A stretch of DNA of 64,000 nt from assembly GCA_937928755.1 (NCBI GenBank), contig CALEZI010000002.1, forward strand, positions 35,877 through 99,876, read 5' to 3'. Made by a program: the position numbers and the translations under genes. Shown piece after piece: positions 1 through 8,219 of the stretch. Every line of letters starts with the position of its first letter. Positions within the stretch are counted from its first letter, which is position 1. Below the pieces are notes generated by a model. It saw nothing but the letters and a program-made list of their open reading frames with translations, ran no database searches and was not told where the DNA came from. This DNA comes from an uncultured Rhodanobacteraceae bacterium. Its GTDB lineage: Bacteria; Pseudomonadota; Gammaproteobacteria; Xanthomonadales; SZUA-5.

Positions 1-16
1 GCTGGCAATCACGCTG

Positions 17-1198
17 CTACAACGGCGCCGCAACCTGGCTCGCCTTGATCCCTTCCATCTTCTCCCGAAACACCCTCTCCTCGCCGAGGTAGACGGTGTC
101 GTCCAGTGCCTCGCGCATGCGCTTCAGCGCCGCATCGCGCTCGGTCGCATTACCCTCGAGATCGGCAATACACGCGCGCACCCAGTCGAACTCGAACGGA
201 TGCGAGAGGCCGGCCTCGGCGCGCTGCAACCACTCGCGCGCCATGGCCGGGTCGCGGTCGAGCTCCGCGCTGAGATGCGCGGCGATCATCGCCAGTGACT
301 GGCGCAGTCCATCCGGCAGCTTTTGCCAGTCCGCCAATGCCGGTTCCAGCAACTCCCGAGTCCTTGCCAGATCGCCGGAATCGTAGGCGACTCCCGCATG
401 CAGCATCTGCGCAGCGAGCTTTTCCATGCCCTCCGACTTGTCGATGTCGAGCGCGGCAAGGTCGACCGGATCGTAGTCGCGCGGACGCATGCCGTCGATA
501 CTCGCCCGCGCGATGCGCAATACCCGTCGACGCGTGGCCAATCCCTGCGGGTCGGTGAAACTCTTCAGCAATTGCAGGCCATCGGTCTGAAAGCCGCCGC
601 TGCGGAATGGCAGCAGGTTGACCAGGCCAATCAGCAGGCCGATCGCGACAAAAACGCCCGCCAGCAAGCGCAGCGGCCATGGCCCGATCAGTGGCAGCAG
701 CAGCCAGACAATCGCTGCCAACAGCAGATTGGCCAGCGGCCCGCCGAGCAGCATGCACACGAAAGCGCGGCGGAAATTCGGGCCATCGGGCAGGATCGTC
801 TGCGCCATGCCGCCGACGCCCTTCAACGAGCGCATGCGGACTCGGCGATATCCACTGCGAAACAACTCCCAGCGCCATGGCCCGACAATCACGCGGAGTA
901 TGCGTCCACCCATCCATTGCCCGACCAGCGCATGCCCCAACTCGTGCACCAGGAAGTGCACCAACATGGCAGCCAGCAGCGCGGGCACGATCAGCAAAAC
1001 GACCAGGGCTTTGTTGGTCTCCGGTGGCGCCAGTTGCGCGCCACCTTTGAGCAAAAGAATCATCGTTGCGGCGCCGATGACGGCGCCGATTCCCATCTGC
1101 AGCAGCAGCCCAAGCAGCTCCCGACCGCTCAACTTGCGCTGCATCTGCGCTTTCAGCGTGGTCGGTTCCACTGGTGGCAGCGCGACACGCTCGCTCAT
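17..1198 (-). CDS. M50 family (site-2-protease-like) membrane metallopeptidase
   Basis: This 393-residue membrane protein carries the zinc-protease motif HELGH at residues 85-89, inside a hydrophobic helix, as in M50 intramembrane peptidases. Further hydrophobic segments lie near residues 30-50, 64-84 and 140-200. A sequence VNLLPFRSGGFQTDG sits where M50 enzymes carry the second metal-ligand Asp. The last 180 or so residues are a soluble, helix-rich extension without a recognised domain. The start ATG overlaps the stop of the upstream regulator by 4 bp, so the two genes are translationally coupled. The substrate is unknown. Regulated proteolysis of the partner or of a membrane-bound factor is inference; the family assignment is firm. 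Confidence 0.85.
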   Translation of the reverse strand: MSERVALPPVEPTTLKAQMQRKLSGRELLGLLLQMGIGAVIGAATMILLLKGGAQLAPPETNKALVVLLIVPALLAAMLVHFLVHELGHALVGQWMGGRILRVIVGPWRWELFRSGYRRVRMRSLKGVGGMAQTILPDGPNFRRAFVCMLLGGPLANLLLAAIVWLLLPLIGPWPLRLLAGVFVAIGLLIGLVNLLPFRSGGFQTDGLQLLKSFTDPQGLATRRRVLRIARASIDGMRPRDYDPVDLAALDIDKSEGMEKLAAQMLHAGVAYDSGDLARTRELLEPALADWQKLPDGLRQSLAMIAAHLSAELDRDPAMAREWLQRAEAGLSHPFEFDWVRACIADLEGNATERDAALKRMREALDDTVYLGEERVFREKMEGIKASQVAAPL

Positions 1199-1890
1199 CG
1201 ACGTACTCCTCGGTTACGGGTGCGCGCTCCGCGCGGTTTGGTTTCATCGGCCGCACTGAGTTCAGTCGGATAAGCAGCGAGCGCGAATCCGTGGAAGTCG
1301 CCAGATTCGGGTGGCGTCTGTTCGCTGATCTGCTCGAACTCGACGTACAGATCATGCAAGCGCTGATAAAGACGCTCGCTGTCCGCCGCGGTCAACTTGA
1401 GCACGTTTCGATACGCCAGCAACGCGCCCACCTGCGGCGGCTTGCAAGCGACATCGATGCGGCCTGCGGCGCTGCTGCGCTCGATGTCCTCACGCGCACG
1501 ATCGAACACATAGGCCAGAATCGACTGCAAGCCTTCGTCGCCTGGCGCATCGCCGCCGAAACTGCCGCGATCCAGGCGCAGGCGTCGCGCAACCGCCCGG
1601 TAACGGCGTTCGACGATGCCCGACACCAGCCGCTCGGCGGCAACCACAATCAGGCCATGCTTCTCCAGCAGATTCAGGTGGTGATAAAGACGTGTGGTCG
1701 GACACTGCATCAGCCGCGCGAGTTCCGTGGCTGTGCGCGGCGCCGACACCAGCGCCTGGTAAATGAACTCGCGCGTCGGTTCGGCCAGCAACTTGAGGTC
1801 GCGCGGCTGAATTGCCCGCTCCTCCTGCATCGGCGGTGGCTGGCGACGCGGTCGCGGCCCAACGTTCAATTTCGTCACGGCATTCATCAT
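1195..1890 (-). CDS. ArsR-like winged-helix transcriptional regulator
   Basis: This 231-residue protein has an N-terminal winged helix at about residues 28-100. It begins with a stretch resembling LLAEPTREFIYQAL and a recognition region around TATELARLMQCPTTRLYHHLNLLEKHGLI, which is the pattern of ArsR/HTH_20 regulators. The C-terminal half (about 110-231) is a helical region that may bind a ligand or dimerise. It has no metal-binding Cys pair of the classic ArsR type. It is the first gene of a two-gene unit with the M50 peptidase, and its stop overlaps the peptidase start. It probably regulates its own operon. Function beyond DNA binding is not visible. Confidence 0.8.
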   Translation of the reverse strand: MMNAVTKLNVGPRPRRQPPPMQEERAIQPRDLKLLAEPTREFIYQALVSAPRTATELARLMQCPTTRLYHHLNLLEKHGLIVVAAERLVSGIVERRYRAVARRLRLDRGSFGGDAPGDEGLQSILAYVFDRAREDIERSSAAGRIDVACKPPQVGALLAYRNVLKLTAADSERLYQRLHDLYVEFEQISEQTPPESGDFHGFALAAYPTELSAADETKPRGARTRNRGVRR

Positions 1891-2020
1891 GTGTTGAATG
1901 CTGAAGCCTATTTGAAAGTGTGTCCAGCATGTCGTTGGTCATGCCTGTCGCAATGTGCCCTCGGCACCTGGCGTGTGTCGCATCATTGGCGCCTGTAACC
2001 CATGCCCGGAGCCTGCCGCC

Positions 2021-2782
2021 ATGACGACGACCGATCCCACCGCGCGCTTCTCCAACCGCGTCGCCGACTACGTCCGCTACCGTCCCGACTATCCGATCGC
2101 CGTGGTCGACACGCTGGCCGGACACTGCGGCTGGAGCGGGCCGGTCGACGTCGCCGATCTCGGCTCCGGCACCGGGCTGTCGGCCTTGGGTTTTCTCGAA
2201 CGCGGCCATCGCGTGTACGGCGTCGAGCCGAACGCCGAAATGCGCGCGGCGGCCGAGTTGCTGCTCAGCGGACGCAGCAAATTTGTCAGCGTGGACGGTC
2301 GCGCCGAGGCGACGACACTGGCGGCGTCCAGCGTGGACCTGGTCATCGCCGCACAGGCTTTTCACTGGTTCGACGTGCCGGCCGCATCCAATGAAACCCG
2401 TCGCATCCTGCGCCCGGACGGCTGTGCCGCGGTCGTCTGGAACCTGCGGCGAACGACCGGCAGCGAGTTCCTCGACAGCTACGAGGCCCTGCTGCAGCAG
2501 TTCGGCACCGACTACGGCGCCGTCTCCGAGCGCTACGCCGACCCCGCGGCATTGGCACAGTACTTCGGCAGCACCGACTACGCCGAGTACCGTTTCGACC
2601 ACGTCCAGCAATTCGACTACGACGGACTCAAGGGACGCCTGCTGTCGTCGTCGTACACGCCGGCCGAGGGCGATCGACGCCATGCACCGATGCTCGACGC
2701 ACTACACCGGATCTTTGCGGCGACCGCCATCGAAGGCCGCGTGGCCTTCGAGTACGACACGCGTCTGTACGTCAGTCGCTGA
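2021..2782 (+). CDS. class I SAM-dependent methyltransferase
   Basis: The protein is 253 residues from the ATG at 2021; an upstream in-frame ATG at 1955 adds a segment without family similarity. Motif I, DLGSGTG (residues 46-52), binds S-adenosylmethionine. An acidic residue follows at the end of the next strand (VYGVEPN), and motif IV-like VIAAQAFHWF follows. This is the layout of the Methyltransf_11 / UbiE-like group, often annotated as trans-aconitate methyltransferase-like. The substrate cannot be told. Its 3' end overlaps the convergent cysteine synthase gene by 11 bp. Confidence 0.8.
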   Translation: MTTTDPTARFSNRVADYVRYRPDYPIAVVDTLAGHCGWSGPVDVADLGSGTGLSALGFLERGHRVYGVEPNAEMRAAAELLLSGRSKFVSVDGRAEATTLAASSVDLVIAAQAFHWFDVPAASNETRRILRPDGCAAVVWNLRRTTGSEFLDSYEALLQQFGTDYGAVSERYADPAALAQYFGSTDYAEYRFDHVQQFDYDGLKGRLLSSSYTPAEGDRRHAPMLDALHRIFAATAIEGRVAFEYDTRLYVSR

Positions 2783-3830
2783 CGCCGCCTGCGGGCCTGC
2801 GCAAAGAACCCGGCTCCGGCCACCAGGGCGGCGGCGGCAGCTCGCGCGCGGCGAGGAACTCGGGGTTGAAGAGCTTCGACTCGTAACGCCCTGCGGAATC
2901 GCAGAGCACCGTGACGATCGTGTGGCCCGGCCCCAACTGTTCGGCCAGGCGAATCGCGCCGGCCACGTTGATGCCGCTGGACGTACCTACATACAGCCCT
3001 TCGCGGCCGATCAACTCCCACAACACCGGCAGCCATTCGCGGTCGGGGATATTGAACGCGTCGTCGATGCGCGCATCCGTCAGATTGCCAGTGATGCGGT
3101 TCTGGCCGATGCCCTCGGTGATCGAACTGCCCTGCGACGCGATCTCGCCGTGCTTGACCCAGCTGCAGATTCCGGCGCCGTCCGGATCAGCGACCGCGAT
3201 CACCACCTCCTTGCGGCGCTGTTTCAGGTACTCGGCAACACCGGAAATGGTGCCGCCGGTGCCTACCGCACAGATGAACGCGTCGACCTGGCCCCTGGTC
3301 TGCGCCCAGATTTCCGGGCCGGTGCTGGCGATGTGGCCCTCGCGATTGGCCAGGTTGTCCCACTGATTGGCGTAAAACACGCCGGACTCGTGTCCGGCCA
3401 GGCTTTCGGCCAGTTGCCGTGCCTGGTGCACGTAATTCTGCGGATTCTTGAACGGCACCGCCGGCACTGTGCGCAGATCGGCGCCCATGCCGCGCAGGGC
3501 CGACTGCTTCTCGGCCGACTGCGTGTTCGGCATCACGATGATGGTGCGCAGGCCGAGCGCATTGCCCGCGAGCGTGAGCCCGATGCCGGTATTGCCCGCC
3601 GTGCCTTCGACCACGATGCCACCGCGTCGGACCACGCCACGACGCAACGCGTCGGTCAGCAGATACTTGGCCGCGCGATCCTTGACCGAACCACCCGGGT
3701 TCATGAATTCGGCTTTGCCGAAAATGCGGCACCCGGTGCGCTCGGACGCCGCCCGCAAGGGGATCAATGCGGTGTTGCCGATGGTATCGAGGATCGGGCA
3801 GTTGAGTTCGCTGGGGGTAACTGCAGACAC
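2772..3830 (-). CDS. PLP-dependent cysteine synthase family protein
   Basis: This 352-residue member of the O-acetylserine sulfhydrylase / cystathionine beta-synthase fold makes cysteine from O-acetylserine or a related activated serine, in the cytoplasm. The PLP lysine is in NPGGSVKDRA (Lys50). The substrate loop is GTAGNTG and the phosphate-binding loop is GTGGT. Start choice: an AGGAG Shine-Dalgarno directly abuts an ATG at 3839, which is too close, and sits 9 nt before a GTG at 3830, so the GTG is preferred. A longer reading frame extends to 4064 but its extra residues show no family similarity. The GTAGNTG loop, in place of the TSGNTG of classical CysK, suggests a CysK-like side branch. 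Confidence 0.85.
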   Translation of the reverse strand: MSAVTPSELNCPILDTIGNTALIPLRAASERTGCRIFGKAEFMNPGGSVKDRAAKYLLTDALRRGVVRRGGIVVEGTAGNTGIGLTLAGNALGLRTIIVMPNTQSAEKQSALRGMGADLRTVPAVPFKNPQNYVHQARQLAESLAGHESGVFYANQWDNLANREGHIASTGPEIWAQTRGQVDAFICAVGTGGTISGVAEYLKQRRKEVVIAVADPDGAGICSWVKHGEIASQGSSITEGIGQNRITGNLTDARIDDAFNIPDREWLPVLWELIGREGLYVGTSSGINVAGAIRLAEQLGPGHTIVTVLCDSAGRYESKLFNPEFLAARELPPPPWWPEPGSLRRPAGGVSD

Positions 3831-4121
3831 GCGGCGCATCTCCTGGTCGGGCACACTCCAGCGTCGGCGTCGCGCACGCCCACGACGCGGAGCGGGTGCT
3901 TGCGCGCCTGAGCCGAGCGGCAAAGACCCGGAGTATCGCCGGCCGTCGGCTGCCCCTGTCAATAGCCGTTCAGACGTCTGGACGTAAATACGTCCAGGCC
4001 TCGACAAACTGGGCACCGGCTTCATCGGGCAACGCTGGAAACCGCCCGCAACCCGCACCCACACCGCCGATCAAGTCTTCTACCTCGCCCCCAACCTCAG
4101 GTATCCTCCACGGCTCACTTG

Positions 4122-4208
4122 GCCGAAGTGGCGGAATCGGTAGACGCAGCGGACTCAAAATCCGCCGCCCTTAAAAGCGTGTGGGTTCGAGTCCCACCTT
4201 CGGCACCA
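4122..4208 (+). tRNA. tRNA-Leu (CAA)
   Basis: An 87-nt class II tRNA with encoded CCA. The acceptor stem pairs GCCGAAG (4122-4128) with CTTCGGC (4198-4204). The anticodon stem GCGGA/TCCGC holds the loop CTCAAAA, giving anticodon CAA. A long variable arm and the T-loop GGTTCGAGTCC are present. Its last 16 bases serve as the attachment site of the integrated element that follows. Confidence 0.97.
4193..4208 (+). repeat. attL core (16-bp direct repeat, tRNA-Leu 3' end)
   Basis: The bases CCCACCTTCGGCACCA, spanning the T-arm to the CCA end of tRNA-Leu, recur exactly at 10313-10328. Sequence on either side of the two copies differs, so this is the duplicated core left by site-specific integration. 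Confidence 0.9.
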
Positions 4209-4253
4209 GATGAGCGAATTAGGGCGTTCTACAACGTCCGATGCAAAAGCCTA

Positions 4254-4277
4254 AGCCCGCGCTACTGCGGGCTTTTT
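4254..4277 (+). terminator. Rho-independent terminator after tRNA-Leu (element-borne)
   Basis: A 7-bp GC-rich stem AGCCCGC/GCGGGCT with a six-base loop is followed by a T run. It lies 46 bp past the tRNA, inside the integrated element, so it replaces the tRNA's original terminator that was pushed beyond attR. Confidence 0.8.
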
Positions 4278-4326
4278 GTGCCTGTAGGGGCATGGACGGT
4301 TGCTTGCATACGATTCGACGCAGGGT

Positions 4327-4341
4327 AACAATCGGGGGCAC
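4327..4341 (+). promoter_or_regulatory. Candidate integrase arm-type site, left end
   Basis: The 15-mer AACAATCGGGGGCAC recurs with one mismatch (AACAATTGGGGGCAC) at 10238-10252, near the other end of the element, in the same orientation. Paired terminal copies of this kind are typical of arm-type binding sites of tyrosine integrases. The assignment is inferred from position and similarity only. Confidence 0.5.
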
Positions 4342-4380
4342 GGGGCAACGGTGCCCCTAAAACACCCCGGAAATGCCCCC

Positions 4381-5640
4381 ATGCCTGCCCTCGCCAAACC
4401 GCTATCAGCCGTCGCCATCACCAGCGCAAAGCCACGTGCGAAGCCCTACAAGCTGGCGGATGGCCAAGGGCTGTATCTGGAAGTCATGCCCAACGGCGCG
4501 CGCTACTGGCGCATGAAGTACCGCTTCGGCGGGAAGGAGCGCCGAATCGCCTTCGGTGTGTTCCCCGAGGTGCCCCTCGCCGAAGCTCGCCGCCGACGCG
4601 ATGCCGCGCGCGCCGCGCTGCGCGATGGCACCGACCCGGTGGGTCAGCGCAAGACCGAGCGCAACGCGCGCGCCGTCGCTGCCGTCAGCAGTTTCGAGAT
4701 TGTCGCCCGCGAATGGATGGCCACGCAGGAAACAACCAAGGCGCCGGCAACAATGGCCAAGAGTCGTTGGCTTCTGGAACACTTCGCCTTCCCTGCCTTG
4801 GGCAAGCGGCCAGTGTCGGCGATCACCGCCCACGAGCTGCTGGACGTGATCCGCAAGGTGGAGGCCCGAGGCACGCACGAAACCGCCCACCGGCTGTTGC
4901 AGCGGTTCAACAAGGTTTTCCGGTACGCGGTCGGCACCAAGCGATGCGAGCGCAACCCGGCCGCGGACCTGGACAGCGACGTATTGCAGCCGGTCAAGGT
5001 CAAGCACCGGTCGGCGATCACTGACCCGGTTGCGGTCGGTGGACTGCTGCGCGCTATCCACGCCTACACGGGGCAGCCGGCGACGCTGGCCGCGCTCAAG
5101 CTGGCGCCGTTGGTGTTCGTGCGACCCGAAGAACTGCGGGGCGCTCAGTGGTGTGAGTTCGACCTCGACGGTGCCGTGTGGACCATCCCGCCGCAGCGCC
5201 GGAAGCTGACCCGCAAGGACCGCGAAGACCCGAGCACGCCGCCGCACATCGTGCCCCTGTGCGCGCAAGCGGTGGCGATCCTGCGCGAGCTGCACACGCT
5301 CACCGGCCGCGGTCGATTGCTGTTCCCGAGCTTGCGCACTTCCGATAGGCCTATCAGCGAGAACACCATCAACGCAGCGCTGCGCCGGATGGGCTTCACC
5401 CTGGACGAAATGACCCACCACGGATTCCGCGCGATGGCTTCGACCCGGTTAAATGAACTGGGCTTCGGCCCCGACGTGATCGAGCGCCAGCTCTCGCACG
5501 CCGAAAAGGACCAGGTGCGCGCGGCCTACAACCGTGCGGCCTACATGGACGAACGCAAGAAGATGATGCAGGCGTGGGCGGATTACCTGGACGCGCTGCG
5601 CGACGGTGCCCCAGTGGTGGCGATCCGCTCCAAAGCCTGA
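4381..5640 (+). CDS. Tyrosine-type recombinase/integrase (P4 integrase type)
   Basis: This 419-residue integrase begins with the DUF4102 arm-binding domain (KLADGQGLYLEV and the GVFPEVPLAEAR region, about residues 20-95). A SAM-like core-binding domain (about 100-210) and a C-terminal catalytic domain follow. The catalytic set is visible: Arg248 in RPEELRG, His347 and Arg350 in HGFR, His373 in LSH, and the probable nucleophile Tyr383 in AAYNR. It should integrate and excise the element at the tRNA-Leu 3' end, which lies 170 bp upstream. The start at 4381 gives the usual DUF4102 N-terminus; an in-frame ATG at 4300 would read through an arm site. Confidence 0.93.
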   Translation: MPALAKPLSAVAITSAKPRAKPYKLADGQGLYLEVMPNGARYWRMKYRFGGKERRIAFGVFPEVPLAEARRRRDAARAALRDGTDPVGQRKTERNARAVAAVSSFEIVAREWMATQETTKAPATMAKSRWLLEHFAFPALGKRPVSAITAHELLDVIRKVEARGTHETAHRLLQRFNKVFRYAVGTKRCERNPAADLDSDVLQPVKVKHRSAITDPVAVGGLLRAIHAYTGQPATLAALKLAPLVFVRPEELRGAQWCEFDLDGAVWTIPPQRRKLTRKDREDPSTPPHIVPLCAQAVAILRELHTLTGRGRLLFPSLRTSDRPISENTINAALRRMGFTLDEMTHHGFRAMASTRLNELGFGPDVIERQLSHAEKDQVRAAYNRAAYMDERKKMMQAWADYLDALRDGAPVVAIRSKA

Positions 5641-5733
5641 CCGTTTCCGCTTGGGATAGCCCGACGGGGCGACAAGCGCGGACACCTTCACCGCGTTTCC
5701 CAAGCGACCATTGAAGGGGCGGAGAAGGCCGCT

Positions 5734-6117
5734 ATGGCAAAGAGACAGAGGTTCCCGGCAGTTACCGAGCCGAGCACGCCGGTGTCGTTTGATTACTTGC
5801 GTGATTTATTCCCGTCAGCAGAGCAGAAACTCCAGCGTGAATTGCTCGCCCTGCAGATTGAAGAGGCGAAAGCCAAAGAGGCGGCGAGAAGCGCAAATCC
5901 AAAATCCGAAGGGTCCGCCCAACGCGCGAGAAAACTGGACGGCGTTGTGATAGCGCTACTGGCTTCTGATGGTGGCTGGCTGGCTGCTGATCTTTCCGAC
6001 GCAGCAAAAGAACTCTTACGCAACGCGGAGTTGAAGGGCTATTTCCCGGACATAGAGCCGCGTCAGGTAAAAGCGCGCCTTGAAGCAGCTCTGAAAGAGA
6101 TCGCAAAGCACAAATAA
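5734..6117 (+). CDS. Hypothetical protein of the element
   Basis: This 127-residue soluble protein has a strong Shine-Dalgarno (GGAGAAGG, 5 nt before the ATG). The N-terminal third is followed by a charged helical stretch (residues 30-60, rich in Glu, Lys and Ala). The C-terminal part ends in a basic helix (KARLEAALKEIAKHK). I recognise no domain. Its position directly behind the integrase in the same direction suggests an accessory role in recombination or regulation, but nothing in the sequence proves it. Confidence 0.6.
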   Translation: MAKRQRFPAVTEPSTPVSFDYLRDLFPSAEQKLQRELLALQIEEAKAKEAARSANPKSEGSAQRARKLDGVVIALLASDGGWLAADLSDAAKELLRNAELKGYFPDIEPRQVKARLEAALKEIAKHK

Positions 6118-6233
6118 GCGCACGGAGCAAGCAACAGCAGCAGCCGCATGCAATTGCATCCGGTGTGTGCTGTTGATCGCCGTCGTTGCTCGTTTTAGCA
6201 AGCCTTTGGCCAACACTTCGCCGAGGGCTTCAA

Positions 6234-6483
6234 GTGGGAACCGACAAGACCAACGCAGCACCCGCCCCGCACCAGCTCCTACGCATGCCCGAAGTCGAAA
6301 GACAAACCGGGCTCAAGCGCTCCCAAATCTACCTGCTGCAAAGGCACCGGCATGGCCTACGGCGAGCTGGTGCGCTGCACCGAGCTTCGTCCTATCCCGA
6401 CCGCTCCGGAGCGCGCCGGGGAAATCTTCTACGACGCCGCCGAGGTAGAGCGCTGGTTGCGCAAGCACGGCAAGCCGTACTGA
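6234..6483 (+). pseudogene. AlpA/excisionase-like regulator with a frameshift
   Basis: A GTG start at 6234, with GAGGG 6 nt before it, opens a frame encoding the AlpA-type helix-turn-helix (LLRMPEVERQTGLKRSQIYLLQ). After about base 6341 the homology-like sequence continues one base later: MAYGELVRCTELRP, then EIFYDAAEVERWLRKHGKPY and a TGA at 6481. Together these give an 82-residue protein of the usual AlpA size, ending in the expected wing-and-helix region (AAEVERWL). A +1 shift at CAAAGG (6339-6344) is needed to join them. AlpA proteins activate integrase and excision genes in P4-like elements. This could be an inactivating indel, a programmed shift or a sequence error. Confidence 0.6.
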
Positions 6484-6700
6484 TTCGCGCGGGAACGAGC
6501 GCGGAAGGGACAAGCCGGCGAGTGTCCCGAACAACCCCGGCAGAGCGAGGCGTGCGCACCTCTCAAGAGAATTCCACGGCGCTGATCGCTCAACCCATTT
6601 GACGCTGCGGCATTGCACCAGCCGCAACGATGTTGCACACTTTCCCTGCGGTCGCCAAATCGACCGCCGGGCGTGAGAACCCGAGCAAACAGAGGCGCAC

Positions 6701-6728
6701 AAGCGCCGCATCCGTAGGCGCTTTTTTT
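6701..6728 (+). terminator. Rho-independent terminator
   Basis: The stem AAGCGCC/GGCGCTT with a nine-base loop runs into seven Ts, and flanking GCACA/TGTGC bases extend the pairing. It ends transcription from the AlpA-like region before the replication operon. The 400-bp stretch 6484-6883 around it holds no convincing gene; its position matches the immunity-RNA region of P4-like elements, which is only suggestive. Confidence 0.7.
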
Positions 6729-6883
6729 GTGCCTTCAACCTGCCTTCTATGGCGGGCGTGCAGGGCAGCCGCAAGGCTGGCCGGTTCCTCTGTTCCGGTT
6801 TCTCACCCCTGTACGCCCGTCACCTTTGCCCGGTGAGAAATGGCAGTGGTGGCGGTTCCTTCGATGAACAGAGGAACCACCCG

Positions 6884-7069
6884 ATGAACACCAGCAACAC
6901 CCCGGCAACACCCCCGAGTTATCCCCTGCTGATGCTCGCGCCGCGCGAGTCCTGGCCGACCCTGATCGAGCTGGCAGCCGCCATCCTGGAAGGCCGCAGC
7001 GATGCCAACGCCGAGACCGTTGCAACCGAACTGCGCCTGATCGCTGGTGCGCTGGAGGTGCGGTCATGA
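6884..7069 (+). CDS. Small hypothetical protein, first gene of replication operon
   Basis: This 61-residue protein starts at an ATG preceded by AGAGGA at good spacing. The same frame is open upstream to 6749, so a 106-residue form is possible, but it lacks a comparable ribosome site. The body (residues 20-61) is an amphipathic helical segment around IELAAAILEGRSDANAETVATELRLIAGAL, which may mediate protein contact. The stop overlaps the next start as ATGA, placing it in a tightly coupled four-gene operon ending in the RepA-like helicase. Function is unknown. Confidence 0.6.
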   Translation: MNTSNTPATPPSYPLLMLAPRESWPTLIELAAAILEGRSDANAETVATELRLIAGALEVRS

Positions 7070-7563
7070 ACCCACGCGCCATGCTGCGCCACCGCATCCT
7101 GTTGGTGCTCGAAGCCGCAAGCCCGCGGCCGGTTTCACAGTCGCTAATCACTCGCATCGTGTCCGACGTCGAACTTGCACTGACGCCGGCCGGAGTTAGT
7201 GCAGCGCTCAAGGAAATGGCACAGAGCGGGATGGTCGAAGCGACGGGAGAAAAGCACGATAGCTGGCGACTCTCAGAGCGCTTCCTGCACACCAAGCACG
7301 CCGCCGCGGTGGACGCAGCGATAGCCGAAGCCCTGGCGTCTGGAGCGATCACGCAGGCAACCGAGAGCTATCACCGCGCGAGCTGCAAAACCCCCGATGA
7401 CCTGATCCGCTTTCAAGCATTCGCCGCGACGTCCGTGCTTCGGCATGGCGGAGACACCAGCGCCGAACCGCTGCAACTCAACGACGAAGAGAAGGCCGTC
7501 TGTCTGGCGTGCGAGATCAGCTATCGCGACTTCGTGAACGCACGCGACGGGGGTGGACGATGA
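7066..7563 (+). CDS. Winged-helix DNA-binding protein of the element
   Basis: This 165-residue protein has a probable winged helix at residues 5-70: a first helix (HRILLVLEAA), a recognition region (ALTPAGVSAALKEMAQSGMV) and a wing (GEKHDSWRL). The rest is helical and ends in a Cys-containing segment (VCLACEISY). It overlaps both neighbours by 4 bp. In a replication operon it could be an origin-binding initiator or a copy-control repressor; that role is inferred from context and fold pattern alone. Confidence 0.6.
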   Translation: MNPRAMLRHRILLVLEAASPRPVSQSLITRIVSDVELALTPAGVSAALKEMAQSGMVEATGEKHDSWRLSERFLHTKHAAAVDAAIAEALASGAITQATESYHRASCKTPDDLIRFQAFAATSVLRHGGDTSAEPLQLNDEEKAVCLACEISYRDFVNARDGGGR

Positions 7564-8219
7564 TCGAAACTGACGCGCGCCGTATGCAGAAAGCCGACCG
7601 CATCGACCACCGCATGAACCAGCGCGACGAGCGCCAGCGCGCGAAGGCAGCAAGGGCGCTGGCACTATGGGATAGCTCGCCGGCACCGGGCGTGCATCCT
7701 TGGCTTGAATCCGAGGGCGTCGCCGCGCATGGACTGCGCCAGCGCGACAACCGCTTGCTGGTGCCGATGCGCGACGCGGCCGGCGAGCTTTGGAACCTGC
7801 AATTCATCGGCCCGAGTGGTGGCCTGCGGATGCTCTACGGCGCGCGGGTTTTCGGGCTGTTCCACCTGATCGACGGGCAAGACTTCGGCAAGGCTTACAC
7901 CGCCGACACCTTGGGCGAGCTGTTCGCCACGTGGAATCCGCTGACCGTGGTCAACATCGCCGAGGACTACGCCAGCGCCGCGCGCGTGCATGCGGCCACC
8001 GGGCAACCGGTGGCGGTCGCCTTCGAGCTTCACAACCTGCGGCCCGTCGCGCTGGCGCTTCGCTCCGAGTATCGCCGCGCGCGGCTCGTCATCTGGCTAC
8101 CAGAACCGCCCCAGGGCGCGCGCAGCGCTTCCGGCAACCATCGCGGCGCCCTAACCCATGCCGAAGCCGCAGCGGCAGCCGTGGGCGGCTCTGTGGCCGC
8201 TCTGTGGGGGCGCCCATGA
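7560..8219 (+). CDS. Toprim-like protein with degenerate active site
   Basis: The 219-residue protein matches the Toprim portion of phage/ICE primases: the pre-Toprim strand pattern RLLVPMRDAAGELWNLQFIG (61-84), then VVNIAEDYASAARVHAATG (130-148), corresponding to the usual EGYATAASLHEATG. Glu135 is kept. The usual downstream acidic D-x-D segment (typically CGDDD) is replaced by WLPEPPQG (179-186), so the metal site looks broken. There is no zinc-binding domain and no helicase fusion. It may be a catalytically dead partner of the following helicase, or it may bind the primer-template without polymerising. It overlaps both neighbours by 4 bp. Confidence 0.7.
   Translation: MIETDARRMQKADRIDHRMNQRDERQRAKAARALALWDSSPAPGVHPWLESEGVAAHGLRQRDNRLLVPMRDAAGELWNLQFIGPSGGLRMLYGARVFGLFHLIDGQDFGKAYTADTLGELFATWNPLTVVNIAEDYASAARVHAATGQPVAVAFELHNLRPVALALRSEYRRARLVIWLPEPPQGARSASGNHRGALTHAEAAAAAVGGSVAALWGRP

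Noticed and set aside
150..1355. Long minus-strand frame overlapping the M50 gene
   Set aside because: Arg/Ala-rich composition without any domain; the overlapping frame encodes a clear M50 peptidase and an ArsR regulator.
2500..2790. Possible frameshift where the methyltransferase meets the cysteine synthase
   Set aside because: Both reading frames end normally; the genes simply converge with an 11-bp overlap.
4300..4380. Longer integrase N-terminus
   Set aside because: The extra 27 residues overlap a candidate arm site and lack similarity to the DUF4102 start.
6630..6836. Small open frame between the AlpA-like gene and the replication operon
   Set aside because: It runs through a terminator hairpin and has no ribosome site; a P4-like immunity RNA is possible here but cannot be supported.
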